A stretch of DNA of 64,000 bases from Paucimonas lemoignei (GCA_900475325.1 LS483371.1:3968001-4032000); one strand, 5' to 3'. Shown: positions 8,117-17,525, counted from the first letter of the stretch. Notes: a model not told the origin generated them from the sequence alone. Numbers and translations are program-made.

Positions 8117-9490
8117 TCACTGTGAATAACGATTGCCGCCCTGTTTCTTGGCTTGGTACATCGCTTCATCCGCGCGCCGGAACAACTGCGCCAGGTCGGT
8201 AGCGTCTTCGGGATAGTGAGCAATGCCAATGCTCGGCATGATGGGCCAGTTAACGTCGCCCAGCTGCATCGGCTCGTTGAGCGAGGTCAGAATTTTCGTC
8301 GCAACCGCCGCCGCGTCCTCGTCCTTGCTGATTCGCTCCAGCAGCACGATGAACTCGTCACCGCCAATCCTCGCCACCGTATCGGATTCGCGCACACACT
8401 GAATCAGGCGGCGGGCGACCTCCTGGAGCAATTGGTCACCGGCGGCGTGCCCGAACGTATCGTTGACGTGCTTGAACTTGTCCAGATCCAGATACAACAC
8501 CGCCAGACGGCCTTTGGTCATGCGCGCCTGTTCCAGGGCGGTCAATAACCGCTCCTGCAACAACAGGCGGTTGGGTAAACGGGTCAACTGATCGAACTGC
8601 GCCATATGCTGCAAACGCTCGTGCAGTTGCTGACGACTGATGGCCGCAGCGGCCTGGATCGCAGCAAATTGCAGCAGTTCCTGATCACTCTCGCCGTAAT
8701 GCATGCCGCTGGCAGGCGCCTTGACCAGCATGGCACCAATGGTTCGGCCCTGAGCCTGAAGCGGTACGCCGAGCCAACTGGCCTGGTCCTCTCCCAGCCA
8801 CTGCTGCAGGTGCTCAGGCAGTTGCTGCTGATTTCTGGCAGCCAGCAGCACCGCCTTGCCGGTCTTTACGATTTCCCAGGCCAGGGCTTGAGCAACCGGG
8901 TTTTCATGAGTCGGGTACTGCTCGTCCACATGCCAGGCGAAGCTCAACTGTGCAAGCTCGGGAGCAAATAACGCGACCGAGAAATTCTGCGCGGGTAACA
9001 AGGTATCGATGATCGGGTGCAGCCGTCGGAACAGCCCCGGAAGATTTTCCGCGTTATTGGCGGCTTCGGAAATCTCGAACAGCGCCGTGCGCATCAAGTC
9101 CGAACGCTTGCGCTCGGTGACGTCCCGGGCCACGGCGATCCTGAGCTGATCGACCTGCGACCAGCGCGCCGACCACATGATATGCACCACGCGCCCATCC
9201 TTGTGGATGTAGCGATTCTCGAAGTGCAGCTTGGGTTGGTCGTCCATGATGTCCCGCGCAGCCGCCAAGGTCCTTTCCCGGTCTTGCGGATGAACCAGAT
9301 CGAGCATTTGTGTGCCGATCAGCTCCTGAGGTGTGTAGCCGAAAACGCGCTCGCAGGCAGCGCTGACATAGACATAACGTCCTTGCGTGTCGACTACGCA
9401 GATGGCATCGAGCAGCATGTCGACGATGCCTGACAGCGCCACGTAGTTATCAGTTTGCATATCAGGACGACCCGAGAAATGAACATTCAC
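8117..9490 (-). CDS. PAS-GAF-GGDEF diguanylate cyclase
   Basis: A 457-residue signalling protein. A PAS domain with PAC motif occupies residues about 15-135, a GAF-like domain about 150-290, and a GGDEF domain about 295-457. The active-site motif RIGGDEF is intact, and an RESD inhibitory site lies five residues before GGDEF, so it should make cyclic di-GMP and be product-inhibited. No transmembrane segment is seen, so it is probably cytoplasmic. A second in-frame ATG at 9460 (protein starting MQTDNY) is an equally plausible start because neither has a strong ribosome binding site. It converges with the DUF2442 gene. Confidence 0.93.
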   Translation of the reverse strand: MNVHFSGRPDMQTDNYVALSGIVDMLLDAICVVDTQGRYVYVSAACERVFGYTPQELIGTQMLDLVHPQDRERTLAAARDIMDDQPKLHFENRYIHKDGRVVHIMWSARWSQVDQLRIAVARDVTERKRSDLMRTALFEISEAANNAENLPGLFRRLHPIIDTLLPAQNFSVALFAPELAQLSFAWHVDEQYPTHENPVAQALAWEIVKTGKAVLLAARNQQQLPEHLQQWLGEDQASWLGVPLQAQGRTIGAMLVKAPASGMHYGESDQELLQFAAIQAAAAISRQQLHERLQHMAQFDQLTRLPNRLLLQERLLTALEQARMTKGRLAVLYLDLDKFKHVNDTFGHAAGDQLLQEVARRLIQCVRESDTVARIGGDEFIVLLERISKDEDAAAVATKILTSLNEPMQLGDVNWPIMPSIGIAHYPEDATDLAQLFRRADEAMYQAKKQGGNRYSQ

Positions 9491-9726
9491 GCATTCGTAT
9501 CATTAACCATTCAAACTGAGTGCAATGGCGATGTACCCCATACTGCCTAATTGGATGGCAAACAGCCACAAACGCTTGAAAATCGGCAACGCGGCTGCGA
9601 CATCTGCATTCACGCAGCGGCAGATTGCTTGCCGGTCCGGTGCGATGCTGCTAAAGCTTGGTCCGGGATTCATTTGCAATGATCGACGTTGATCGTCATG
9701 ACCACGAAAGAAGGATTATCGAGACC

Positions 9727-10884
9727 ATGCTGAAAGGAATGTCAAAAGCGCTGTTTCTCAAGACTCCACTGGCCAGCGTTCTGGCGGGTAGCGTGCTGAC
9801 CGGCCTGTTGCTGGCGTCAGGTCCCGCCCTTGCCGCAGAGCCGCCGGGCAAGGCGCTGAGTGCGAAAATCGGCCTGCCCTGGCCTGCAGTAATCGCCCAC
9901 CGTGGCGCCTCGTTCGACGCCCCTGAAGAAACGATCCCGGCCTACACCATGGCTCGGGACCTTGGGGCGGATTATCTGGAGATGGATATTCAACGCACCA
10001 AGGACGGCGTGTTGATTGCTCTGCACGATGACACCCTGGAGCGCACCACCAATATCGCCGAGGTATTTCCCAAGCGCGTGAAGGATCCGCTGAACACCTT
10101 CACGCTGGCAGAAATCAAGCAACTGGACGCAGGCAGCTGGTTCAACAAGGCCCACCCGGACCGGGCACGTGCCAGCTATGCCGGTTTGCAGATTCTGACT
10201 CTGGATGAAGTCATCGACATCGCTGAAGGCGGCGACAACAAACCCGGGCTCTACATCGAAACCAAGGCGCCCAACCAGTTCCCGGGCATTGAAGCTGACC
10301 TCAAGAAAGCCTTGGAAAAACGCGGCTGGCTGACCTCGCGACCGGCCGCCAAGCCGGGCCAGGTGAACGTCGCACATATGCCCGGACGCGTGGTACTGCA
10401 GACCTTCGAAAAACCAAGCCTGGTGTTGCTGCAAAAAGAGATGCCCACAGTACCCAAGGTGCTGCTGCTGTGGATTGGCGAGGGTTCCATCGAGCCCAAG
10501 TCCAACGTCGCGTTCAAGGATTCGGGCTTCAAGGACAAGGCCGAGTACTACGGGGCCCAGGAGGCCAAAAGCCAGGAAGAGTTTGTCGCCTGGATCGATT
10601 GGGCCAAGGCCCATGGCGCCATTGGCACCGGGCCGTCCGCGAAGCTGACCCACGGTGGGGACCAGAGCTACATGGATCTGGTCAAGAAGTGGATGAACAA
10701 CGCCACTCATGAAAAAGGCATGGTGGTGCACCCCTACACCGTGGATGACGCGGTGGACTTCAAGCAGATCGCTGATGATGGCGCCGATGGTTTCTTCACC
10801 AACCGCACGGCTGAATTGTTGAAGTTCTACGGTCGGTCGGCCAAAGAAAGCATGGACGCCATCCTCAAGCGCAACGGTTATTGA
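9727..10884 (+). CDS. glpQ: Periplasmic glycerophosphodiester phosphodiesterase
   Basis: A 385-residue GDPD-family enzyme that hydrolyses glycerophosphodiesters to glycerol-3-phosphate and an alcohol. A signal peptide ends near ...ASGPALAAEP (cleavage about residue 37). The catalytic features are visible: HRGASFDAPEET (His and Glu of the metal site), YLEMDIQRTKDG and LHDDTLERTT (second catalytic His). The start at ATG 9727 is chosen because it has AAGGA upstream and gives a clean signal peptide. It stands alone and is terminated by a hairpin located in the convergent gntR gene. Confidence 0.93.
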   Translation: MLKGMSKALFLKTPLASVLAGSVLTGLLLASGPALAAEPPGKALSAKIGLPWPAVIAHRGASFDAPEETIPAYTMARDLGADYLEMDIQRTKDGVLIALHDDTLERTTNIAEVFPKRVKDPLNTFTLAEIKQLDAGSWFNKAHPDRARASYAGLQILTLDEVIDIAEGGDNKPGLYIETKAPNQFPGIEADLKKALEKRGWLTSRPAAKPGQVNVAHMPGRVVLQTFEKPSLVLLQKEMPTVPKVLLLWIGEGSIEPKSNVAFKDSGFKDKAEYYGAQEAKSQEEFVAWIDWAKAHGAIGTGPSAKLTHGGDQSYMDLVKKWMNNATHEKGMVVHPYTVDDAVDFKQIADDGADGFFTNRTAELLKFYGRSAKESMDAILKRNGY

Positions 10885-10893
10885 CCGAGCCGG

Positions 10894-11910
10894 TCAGGAG
10901 CTTTCGCGTATCACTAACTCAAACCCCAGGTCGACCTGGGGTTTTTGTGTCAAGCCATCAATGAGCCCCAGCAGCAGTTGCGCGGCGCGCTGCCCCACTT
11001 GTTCGCGGGGAGTGCGGATGGATGTCAGGCGCGGGACCATGTACGCCGAACCCGGCAAATCGTTGAAACCCACCAATGACACTCGCTCCGGAATCGCAAT
11101 ACCGTGGCGCAAGGCCTCCAGCGCTGCCCCCTGAGCCAGGTCGTCATTACAGAAAAACACCCCGTCCACATCCGGGTGTTCGGTCATGAGTTGCATAAAC
11201 AACTCGCCGCCCAGCCCGATGGAAGACGGCTGCGGCCGCTGCAACTCCAACGCCGGATCGTATACACCCTGCTCCTGCAAAACCTGGCGAAAACCCTCAC
11301 CGCGCTGCAACACCCGCGGATCCAGCTGTGCGGCAATGTAGGCCAGCCGCTTGCGCCCCCGCCCCAACAAATGCTGCGCCGCCGCTGCCCCGGCTTGCAC
11401 CTGCGAGAAACCTACGCAATAGGCGCCACGGGTCTGGTCCAGCTCCATCATGTGGACACAAGGCACGCCGCTGGCCGCCAGCAGTTGACGCAGCGCCGGC
11501 GTGTGGTCAAACCCGGTCAGCAACAGGCCGCGAGGCCGGTTGGCCAGATGGCTGCGTAACAGGTTTTCTTCTTCTACCGGGGAATAGTGATAGTTGCCGA
11601 TCACCACCTCCAGGTTACGCGGGCGCAATACGTTCTGGATGGCTTCCAGGGTTTCAATGAACAACTGGTTGGATAACGATGGCACCAGCACTACCACGGT
11701 CTGGCTTTGCGAAGACGCCAGCGCGCGCGCGGCCGGGTTGGCGACATAACCCAGGCTCTGGGCAGCGGCGCGTACCTTCTCTACCAGCTCCGGTGCGACG
11801 GTGATAACCCCGCGCAATGCGCGTGATGCGGTGATGGGAGAAACAGCAGCCAGACGCGCGACTTCATTCAGGGTCGGGCGGCCGGTAGAGCGGGAACCAA
11901 TGCGAGTCAT
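10894..11910 (-). CDS. gntR: LacI-family gluconate repressor
   Basis: A 338-residue LacI/GalR regulator. The N-terminal helix-turn-helix (PTLNEVARLAAVSPITASRA, residues 12-31) is followed by the hinge region ANPAARALAS and a periplasmic-binding-like effector domain. It is divergent from the gluconokinase gene and accompanied by three copies of an operator-like palindrome, before itself, before gntK and before the permease, which is the arrangement of Pseudomonas GntR. The inferred role is repression of gluconate uptake and phosphorylation until gluconate or 6-phosphogluconate is present, with autoregulation through the 11970 site. Confidence 0.92.
   Translation of the reverse strand: MTRIGSRSTGRPTLNEVARLAAVSPITASRALRGVITVAPELVEKVRAAAQSLGYVANPAARALASSQSQTVVVLVPSLSNQLFIETLEAIQNVLRPRNLEVVIGNYHYSPVEEENLLRSHLANRPRGLLLTGFDHTPALRQLLAASGVPCVHMMELDQTRGAYCVGFSQVQAGAAAAQHLLGRGRKRLAYIAAQLDPRVLQRGEGFRQVLQEQGVYDPALELQRPQPSSIGLGGELFMQLMTEHPDVDGVFFCNDDLAQGAALEALRHGIAIPERVSLVGFNDLPGSAYMVPRLTSIRTPREQVGQRAAQLLLGLIDGLTQKPQVDLGFELVIRESS
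10921..10949 (+). terminator. Intrinsic terminator of the glycerophosphodiesterase gene, inside gntR coding sequence
   Basis: A 24-nt perfect palindrome (AAACCCCAGGTC and its complement) followed by TTTTTG lies 37 nt after the stop of the phosphodiesterase gene. It also encodes residues close to the C terminus of the convergent regulator, so the hairpin is embedded in coding sequence. Confidence 0.8.
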
Positions 11911-11969
11911 TCGTTGCCAACTACATGAGGATTAGCAGAGGGGTTGCCAAAGACGGCGAATGGGCTCTA

Positions 11970-11983
11970 AGGTAGCGCTGTCT
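11970..11983. promoter_or_regulatory. GntR operator, copy 1 (before gntR)
   Basis: AGGTAGCGCTGTCT, an imperfect form of the palindrome AGACAGCGCTGTCT found at 12111 and 12690. It lies 60 nt upstream of the gntR start. The TAGCGCT core resembles the GntR site reported for P. aeruginosa as I recall it. Confidence 0.75.
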
Positions 11984-12094
11984 CACGGACCCTGACAATG
12001 CTTTCTTCTGTCGCCACTGGCTCAGAGAGCGCGTGATGAACAAACGGATTAATTAAAACAATGACAATACCTGGAAGCACCTGTTGCCGTCCCT

Positions 12095-12124
12095 TTGACA
12101 AGGTCGACAAAGACAGCGCTGTCT
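12095..12124 (+). promoter_or_regulatory. gntK promoter region with GntR operator, copy 2
   Basis: A consensus -35 hexamer TTGACA at 12095-12100 is followed by the perfect palindrome AGACAGCGCTGTCT at 12111-12124. The operator covers the expected -10 position, a typical repressor layout. No good -10 hexamer is apparent, so the promoter itself is less certain than the operator. Confidence 0.75.
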
Positions 12125-12143
12125 CCAGCCAAGGTGGTCTACT

Positions 12144-12665
12144 GTGACAATTGCGAATTCTGCTATTTCTGCCCTCGTCGTCATGGGTGTCTCGGGTTGC
12201 GGCAAAAGTGTCGTCGGCGCTGAAATTGCCATGAACAGCGGCGGCCGCCTGATCGAAGGCGACGCCTTCCATCCCCAGGCCAACATCGACAAGATGAGCG
12301 CCGGTCACCCCCTCAACGACGAAGACCGTGCCGGTTGGCTGACCCGTCTGGGTGAAGAAATGGCCCAGGCGTTGCGCAATGGCGAACACCCCATTCTGAC
12401 CTGCTCCTCCCTCAAACTGATCTACCGCGAGCGCCTGCGTCAGGCGGTGCCTGGCCTGGGCTTCGTGTTTCTCGAGTTGACTCCAGAAGTTGCAACCGAA
12501 CGCTGCGCCCATCGGCCCGGCCACTTCATGCCCGCCAGCCTGGTCGAAAGCCAGTTCGCGACCCTTGAACCGCCTTATGGTGAGCCATTGACCCTGGTGG
12601 TGGACGCCACCCAACCGGTGGCGGAAATCGGCAAGCAAGCGGCCGACTGGTGGAAAGCGTCCTGA
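12144..12665 (+). CDS. gntK: Gluconokinase
   Basis: A 173-residue shikimate-kinase-fold gluconokinase converting gluconate and ATP to 6-phosphogluconate, which feeds the Entner-Doudoroff pathway. The Walker A loop is GVSGCGKS (residues about 15-22), and the sugar-binding segment GDAFHPQANIDKM and the lid motif HRPGHFMPASLVESQ are intact. The start is GTG with AAGGTGG upstream. It is divergent from gntR and followed by the permease gene, with a separate operator in the 138-nt gap. Confidence 0.96.
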   Translation: MTIANSAISALVVMGVSGCGKSVVGAEIAMNSGGRLIEGDAFHPQANIDKMSAGHPLNDEDRAGWLTRLGEEMAQALRNGEHPILTCSSLKLIYRERLRQAVPGLGFVFLELTPEVATERCAHRPGHFMPASLVESQFATLEPPYGEPLTLVVDATQPVAEIGKQAADWWKAS

Positions 12666-12689
12666 GCCCGATAAAGGCGTGAGCGCGAA

Positions 12690-12703
12690 AGACAGCGCTG
12701 TCT
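12690..12703. promoter_or_regulatory. GntR operator, copy 3 (before the permease)
   Basis: A perfect AGACAGCGCTGTCT palindrome lies 100 nt before the permease start and is identical to the site at 12111. It shows that the permease gene has its own repressor-controlled promoter and is not simply read through from gntK. Confidence 0.8.
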
Positions 12704-12774
12704 TGCGCCTGGATCTGCTGAAATTCACCTGATCCGTTCGCTTTTGCGGCGACGGCACAACGCAGTGCTCCTTT

Positions 12775-12782
12775 AACAACAA
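12775..12782 (+). promoter_or_regulatory. Candidate Hfq/Crc CA-motif before the gluconate permease
   Basis: AACAACAA fits AANAANAA and lies about 20 nt before the start, just ahead of the ribosome binding site (TGGAGAG). Its position suits translational catabolite repression. The function is inferred. Confidence 0.45.
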
Positions 12783-12803
12783 AGACAACTGGAGAGACAC
12801 CCA

Positions 12804-14156
12804 ATGTTCGGTCTTACCCATGAAACGTATCTGTTGCTCGATGCGGTGGTTACCATCGTCGGCCTGATACTGCTGATTACCAAATTCAAGGTTCACCCCT
12901 TCGTCGCACTGACCATTGCCGCAGGCTTCCTGGGCCTGACGTCCGGCATGCCGGTGGAAAAAGTCATGAAGGCTTTCCAGGACGGCTTTGGCGGCGTACT
13001 GGGTTTCGTCGGCATCATCCTCGGCCTTGGCACCATGCTCGGCAAACTGATGGCTGACTCGGGGGGTGCCGATCAGATCGCTCAGACCCTGATCCGCAGC
13101 TTCGGCAAGCAACGCGTGCACTGGGCGATGATGTTTGCTGCGTTTCTGGTGGGCATCCCGTTGTTCTTCGAGATCGGCTTTGTGCTGCTGATCCCGCTGG
13201 TCTACATCGTGGCACGTCGTACCGGCGTCTCCATCGTCAAGATCGGTATCCCATTGCTGGCTGGCCTGTCTGCCGTGCATGGCCTGGTTCCGCCACACCC
13301 GGGTCCGTTGCTGGCCATTGGCATCTTCGGTGCTGACATCGGCAAAACCATTTTCTACGGCCTGTTGATCGCCCTGCCGACCGCCATCATTGCTGGCCCG
13401 ATCTACGGCAAGTGGATTTCCAAATACGTACCGGGTACGCCGTCCCAGGAATTGATGGAGCAGATCGGCAAGGAGTCCAGCGCGACCAACCTGCCTGGCT
13501 TTGGCATCACCCTGGTGACGATCCTGCTGCCCGTGTTCCTGATGCTGCTCAAAACCTTCGCCGATATCACCTTGCCCGACGGCAACACGTTCCGCATCTG
13601 GATGGACTTCATTGGCCACCCGATCACGGCGTTGCTCGCGGCCCTGCTGCTGGCCTTCTACACCTTTGGTTCGGCCCGCGGGTTTGATCGCAACAAGATC
13701 ATGAAGCTGCTGGACCAGAGCCTGACGCCGGTAGCGGCTATCGTGCTGATCGTCGGTGCTGGTGGTGGTTTCAAGCAAATGCTGGTTGCCAGCGGCGTGG
13801 GCGATCTGATCGGTAACATGGCCGTCCAGGCACAGCTCAACCCGATCATGCTGGCCTGGCTGGTGGCGGCGGTGATTCGTATCGCGACCGGTTCTGCCAC
13901 CGTGGCGACCATCACCGGCGCAGGCATCGTGGCACCCGTGATCGGCCTGATTCCGGGTGTGAACCGTGAGCTGCTGGTGCTGGCGACCGGTGCTGGCTCG
14001 CTGATCCTGTCCCACGTGAACGACGCTGGTTTCTGGCTGGTCAAGCAATACTTCAACATGACCGTGGCCGAAACCTTCAAGACCTGGACCGTGATGGAAA
14101 CCATCCTTTCGGTGGTTGGCCTGATCTTTATCCTGCTGTTGTCGATGGTGGTTTGA
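12804..14156 (+). CDS. gntP: Gluconate:H+ symporter (GntP family)
   Basis: A 450-residue inner-membrane permease with about 12-14 hydrophobic segments. The family signature HGLVPPHPGPLLA (residues about 157-169) and the GSATVATITGAGI segment are intact. It imports D-gluconate for the adjacent gluconokinase. The start ATG follows TGGAGAGACACCCA. It has its own GntR operator. A long composite repeat begins 57 nt after the stop. The partial permease at the left edge of the window is a paralogue. Confidence 0.95.
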   Translation: MFGLTHETYLLLDAVVTIVGLILLITKFKVHPFVALTIAAGFLGLTSGMPVEKVMKAFQDGFGGVLGFVGIILGLGTMLGKLMADSGGADQIAQTLIRSFGKQRVHWAMMFAAFLVGIPLFFEIGFVLLIPLVYIVARRTGVSIVKIGIPLLAGLSAVHGLVPPHPGPLLAIGIFGADIGKTIFYGLLIALPTAIIAGPIYGKWISKYVPGTPSQELMEQIGKESSATNLPGFGITLVTILLPVFLMLLKTFADITLPDGNTFRIWMDFIGHPITALLAALLLAFYTFGSARGFDRNKIMKLLDQSLTPVAAIVLIVGAGGGFKQMLVASGVGDLIGNMAVQAQLNPIMLAWLVAAVIRIATGSATVATITGAGIVAPVIGLIPGVNRELLVLATGAGSLILSHVNDAGFWLVKQYFNMTVAETFKTWTVMETILSVVGLIFILLLSMVV

Positions 14157-14213
14157 CACAAACCGATTCCGGCTCCTCCCTCCAGAAAAGGCGTGTGTCT
14201 GAAAAACAAACAG

Positions 14214-15021
14214 CCTGGAGATACTCTGTTGGGGGAGCCCTAAAACCATGCATATCCAGCAGCGGCGGCGACGCTGATTCACCTTTGCGCCCTTACGGCG
14301 CGTCACTTTCGAAAAGCCGGAATGCCGGCCCAGACGAAAGCAACCAAAGCGCTCCCGCTCCTTTGTCCGGGTCTTCGCCAAGGCTCAGACTTCCCTCACT
14401 CCGGCATTGCTCCGTGGGCCGCCGCAATGGGCCATCCATGGCCCGGTGCGGCTAACCCGGCATCCATGCCGGGTTGCCCACTGCGCAATACCTGCGCTCG
14501 GCCGGCCACAAGTCGCAATTTGTGTCGGCCATACGTTTTGCGCACGCCTCCAGAATCAAAAGCAGAGTGCGAGTCAGGAAGAAAATCATTCTGGAAAAAT
14601 CTGCAGAGCAGATTTGCTTTTGCTTTTCCTGCCACGATTTCACAGACGACGCAAAATGCGCGTCGGGAGGCTGAGTGGAGGTGCCGTGGGGTGGGTCGCT
14701 CGGCATGGATGCCGAGCGAGCGCCGCTGGGCCATGGATGGCCCGTCGGCGCGTGCCCGCCCCACGGTGCCGGAGCGAAGGAACCGCCGCGAAGCGGGGGC
14801 CGTACGCCAGCGCAGAGGTTTTGGTTACTTTTGGCACCAAAAGTGACCCGGCCGTCAGGACGGAACCTGACTCAGCAGCACCCGGATGCTGTTGTTGATA
14901 CTCGATTCAAGGCGCAGTGCTGTGATTTTTTGAGGCATCAGACATACAAAGAGCCGCAGAAGACTGCGAATTGCGGTGTGTCAGACACACCGCTGTTCGC
15001 AGCCTTCGGCAGCTCCTACAG
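14214..15021 (-). repeat. Long composite palindromic repeat, copy A (inverted relative to B and C)
   Basis: About 800 bp of non-coding DNA between the convergent permease and MCP genes. Read on the minus strand, its order matches copies B and C: a REP half (CTGCGAACAGCGGTGTGTC), CAACAACAGCATCC, a CTTTTGG/CCAAAAG hairpin, the palindromes GGGCCATCCATGGCCC and CGGCATCCATGCCG, a central AAATCTGC hairpin, then the same two palindromes in reverse order, a CTTTCG/CGAAAG hairpin and an end at TATCTCCAGG. The palindromes are at 14728-14743 and 14697-14718 in one arm and 14429-14444 and 14454-14475 in the other. Open frames inside it vary in register and look spurious. Confidence 0.9.
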
Positions 15022-15040
15022 GAACGCCGCGCTTGAACAA

Positions 15041-16666
15041 CTAGATCTTGAAACGCCCAACCATCTGATTCAACTCCACAGCCAGACGCGACAGCTCATG
15101 GCTGGCCGAGTTGGTCTGGTTGGCGCCCGCCGATGATTGCAGCGACAAATCCCGAATATTCACCAGGTTGCGGTCAACTTCCCGAGACACTTGCGCCTGT
15201 TCTTCGGCAGCGCTGGCAATGACCAGGTTGCGATCGGAGATTTCGCCGACGCTGCGGGTGATCTCCTCCAGCGCAACACCGGCACTGCGGGCCACTTCCA
15301 GCGTCGCCTGAGCACGTGCGCCGCTGTTCTGCATCGACTCCACAGCCTGGCTGCTGCCCTGCTGGATACCGCTGACCATCACCTCAATTTCCTGAGTCGA
15401 TTGCTGAGTACGGTGCGCCAGGGCACGAACTTCATCGGCAACCACGGCAAAACCGCGACCGGCCTCTCCGGCACGGGCTGCTTCAATGGCCGCGTTGAGG
15501 GCCAGCAGGTTGGTTTGCTCGGCAATGGCGCGAATCACATCCAGCACCTTGCCGATGTCCCGTGTCTGGCCAGCGAGGTTGCGAACCTGCTCGGAAGTGG
15601 TCTCGACATCGTTGCTCATCTGCACGATGGCGGTCACTGTTTCCTGAACCCGCTGACTGCCCTTGATGGCCGAAGAGCTTGACTGCTGCGAAGCCGTCGA
15701 GGTACTGACGGCATTGCTGGCGACTTCCTCGACAGCAGCGGTCATCTGGTTGACGGCCGTTGCTGCCTGTTCAATTTCGTCGTTCTGCTGCTGGAGGGAG
15801 CGCGACCCTTCCTCAGTAACTGCGTTGAGCTCTTCGGCGGCCGAGGCGACCTGCGTCGCAGAGCCGGAAATCTGCTGCAGGGTCTCGCGAAGGTTGGTCT
15901 GCATGGTCTGCAGCGCCTGTTGCAGGCGTGTGACTTCATCACGGCCCTGGATCAGCACGGGCTGGGTCAGGTCGCCTCGCGCGACATCTTCGGCCGCGCG
16001 CACGGCGTCAACCAGCGGACGAACAATGCTGCGTGTAAGGATGACCGCCAGCAGGCCCGTCATGATCGCTGCGAGCACCAATATGACGATGATGACGTTA
16101 CGCGCCTCGTGGTAGCCGCTGGTAGAGTCAGCAACCGCGGCCTCTGAGTCCTTGCGATTGAGCTCCGTCAGCCATTCGACCAACGGCGCCATTTGATCCG
16201 AATAGCGCTTGAGGTCTCCATTGATCAACGGCAGGATCTCGGCGTCGCGCCCGGCCCGAGCTATCTCGACCAGCTTGTCCTGGGTACTCAGGTAACTGGC
16301 CAGTGCTTCCTTGAACTGCCTGAACTTGCCCGCTTCCTCTTCGCTCCCGACCAGAGGCGCATAAGCCTCGACGATCCGATTGGCTTTCTTGGCGAGTACA
16401 TCAAGCCTTGCCTCTCCTTTGGCAAAATCTGCCGGCGTACGATTTACAAGAATCAGGTACGACACGGTACGCAATCGAGTGGTGGTATCTGCCAGCTCAC
16501 CCAGCAGCCGGGTCGAGGCCAACTCATCACTGGCCAGAGAATTGGTCATCTCATTGAGATCGGCCATCTTATTCAGACTCATCACCCCCAGAAACAGCAC
16601 CAGCAGCGCCATGACGGTGAAACAAATCGCTGCCCGAGGGGCGATACCAAGATTACGCAGTGTCAT
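15041..16666 (-). CDS. Methyl-accepting chemotaxis protein, four-helix-bundle type
   Basis: A 541-residue transducer. It has an N-terminal transmembrane helix (residues about 12-32), a roughly 155-residue helical periplasmic sensor, a second membrane helix (about 188-210), a HAMP domain, and a signalling domain whose hairpin tip carries the invariant [18 protein letters not shown]. It ends in VGRFKI without a CheR-docking pentapeptide. The ligand is unknown. Upstream, on the minus strand, the complement of 16701-16707 reads GCCGATA, a good -10 for the flagellar sigma factor, with a weak -35. Confidence 0.94.
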   Translation of the reverse strand: MTLRNLGIAPRAAICFTVMALLVLFLGVMSLNKMADLNEMTNSLASDELASTRLLGELADTTTRLRTVSYLILVNRTPADFAKGEARLDVLAKKANRIVEAYAPLVGSEEEAGKFRQFKEALASYLSTQDKLVEIARAGRDAEILPLINGDLKRYSDQMAPLVEWLTELNRKDSEAAVADSTSGYHEARNVIIVILVLAAIMTGLLAVILTRSIVRPLVDAVRAAEDVARGDLTQPVLIQGRDEVTRLQQALQTMQTNLRETLQQISGSATQVASAAEELNAVTEEGSRSLQQQNDEIEQAATAVNQMTAAVEEVASNAVSTSTASQQSSSSAIKGSQRVQETVTAIVQMSNDVETTSEQVRNLAGQTRDIGKVLDVIRAIAEQTNLLALNAAIEAARAGEAGRGFAVVADEVRALAHRTQQSTQEIEVMVSGIQQGSSQAVESMQNSGARAQATLEVARSAGVALEEITRSVGEISDRNLVIASAAEEQAQVSREVDRNLVNIRDLSLQSSAGANQTNSASHELSRLAVELNQMVGRFKI

Positions 16667-17252
16667 GATCGATCTACTCTATGAACTGATATTGAGACGC
16701 TATCGGCACAGCGCGGGGAAACATGAACTGGTTAACGCGTATATAGACGCTCGCGCCAACACACATTCATAGTTGCCCCCCCCGAAACAGTCGCATTGAA
16801 GACTGTTCCACCCCCGGATCCCCAGCGCATGACACTGGCTAAAACCAATTTCCTACGCGCTGTGTCCAGCCCGACATTAATATTTGCGGAATCGTCCGGC
16901 ACATAATCAAAGTTGCGCCTACGCTGATATTCGTTCGTGCACATCCGCAGGGGCTGCCCCAGGGCGTGGACAAATGCCTCACAAAAGCGCAACACCGTAA
17001 CGCCCTTGAGACAAAGCTTGGTGGCTACTCCGCTAAATACGGGCTTTTACTGGTAAAAACAGGCAGAATTGGCGCGCTCGTCCAGCTGGCGACCGCCGCT
17101 TGATGACAGAAAAATGTACCGAGGGAATTAAATTCACTCCTGTAACGTCATATTGATGGACGCATTTGGATGTACTCGGCAACAATCACCACGCAAAGGC
17201 AAATGCCAGCCTCCTGCTAGAGGCGCTTCAAGAGGCCATCAAGGAAAAGATT
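16667..17252. other. Region between the MCP and csrA genes
   Basis: About 590 bp without a convincing gene. A flagellar-sigma-type -10 (GCCGATA on the minus strand, 16701-16707) probably serves the MCP. A short minus-strand frame at 16732-16995 has no recognisable domain or ribosome binding site and is not called. The right part presumably holds the csrA promoter. Confidence 0.5.
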
Positions 17253-17441
17253 ATGTTGATACTCACCCGTAAAGTTGGCGAAAGCATAAACATCGGTGAC
17301 GAAATCACCGTCACGATTCTGGGCGTTCAGGGTCTTCAGGTTCGCCTGGGCATCAACGCACCGAAAAATGTTTCCGTGCATCGTGAAGAAATCTACAAAC
17401 GTATCCAGGCGGAGCTGGCTCCCAACCAAGACCCACAATGA
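17253..17441 (+). CDS. csrA: CsrA/RsmE-type carbon storage regulator
   Basis: A 62-residue RNA-binding dimer. The RNA-contacting residues of the family are intact: L4-T5-R6 at the N terminus, the GVQG loop at 24-27 and R44 in VHREEIY. It binds GGA motifs in hairpin loops of target mRNAs and is titrated by RsmX/Y/Z-type small RNAs. The frame is open further upstream, but the ATG at 17253, after AAGGAAAAG, gives the exact family N terminus. [13 protein letters not shown] resembles the RsmE subgroup more than RsmA. A strong terminator follows. Confidence 0.95.
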   Translation: MLILTRKVGESINIGDEITVTILGVQGLQVRLGINAPKNVSVHREEIYKRIQAELAPNQDPQ

Positions 17442-17498
17442 AATAGCGGCAACCCCTTATTCAAGCCAGGCTGCCGCGAAACCCGGCAACCCGCGCGT

Positions 17499-17525
17499 AC
17501 GGCGTCCTGCATGACGCCGTTTTTT
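17499..17525 (+). terminator. Intrinsic terminator of csrA
   Basis: ACGGCGTC and GACGCCGT form an eight-pair stem with a six-base loop, followed directly by TTTTT, 58 nt after the csrA stop. Confidence 0.85.

Noticed and set aside
11967..14381. Very long minus-strand open frame opposite gntK and the gluconate permease
   Set aside because: Antisense shadow of two clear genes in high-GC DNA; the composition (many His, Gln, Asp) is typical of such shadows and no domain is visible.
16732..16995. 87-codon minus-strand frame between the MCP and csrA genes
   Set aside because: No ribosome binding site, no domain, and it overlaps the likely MCP promoter.
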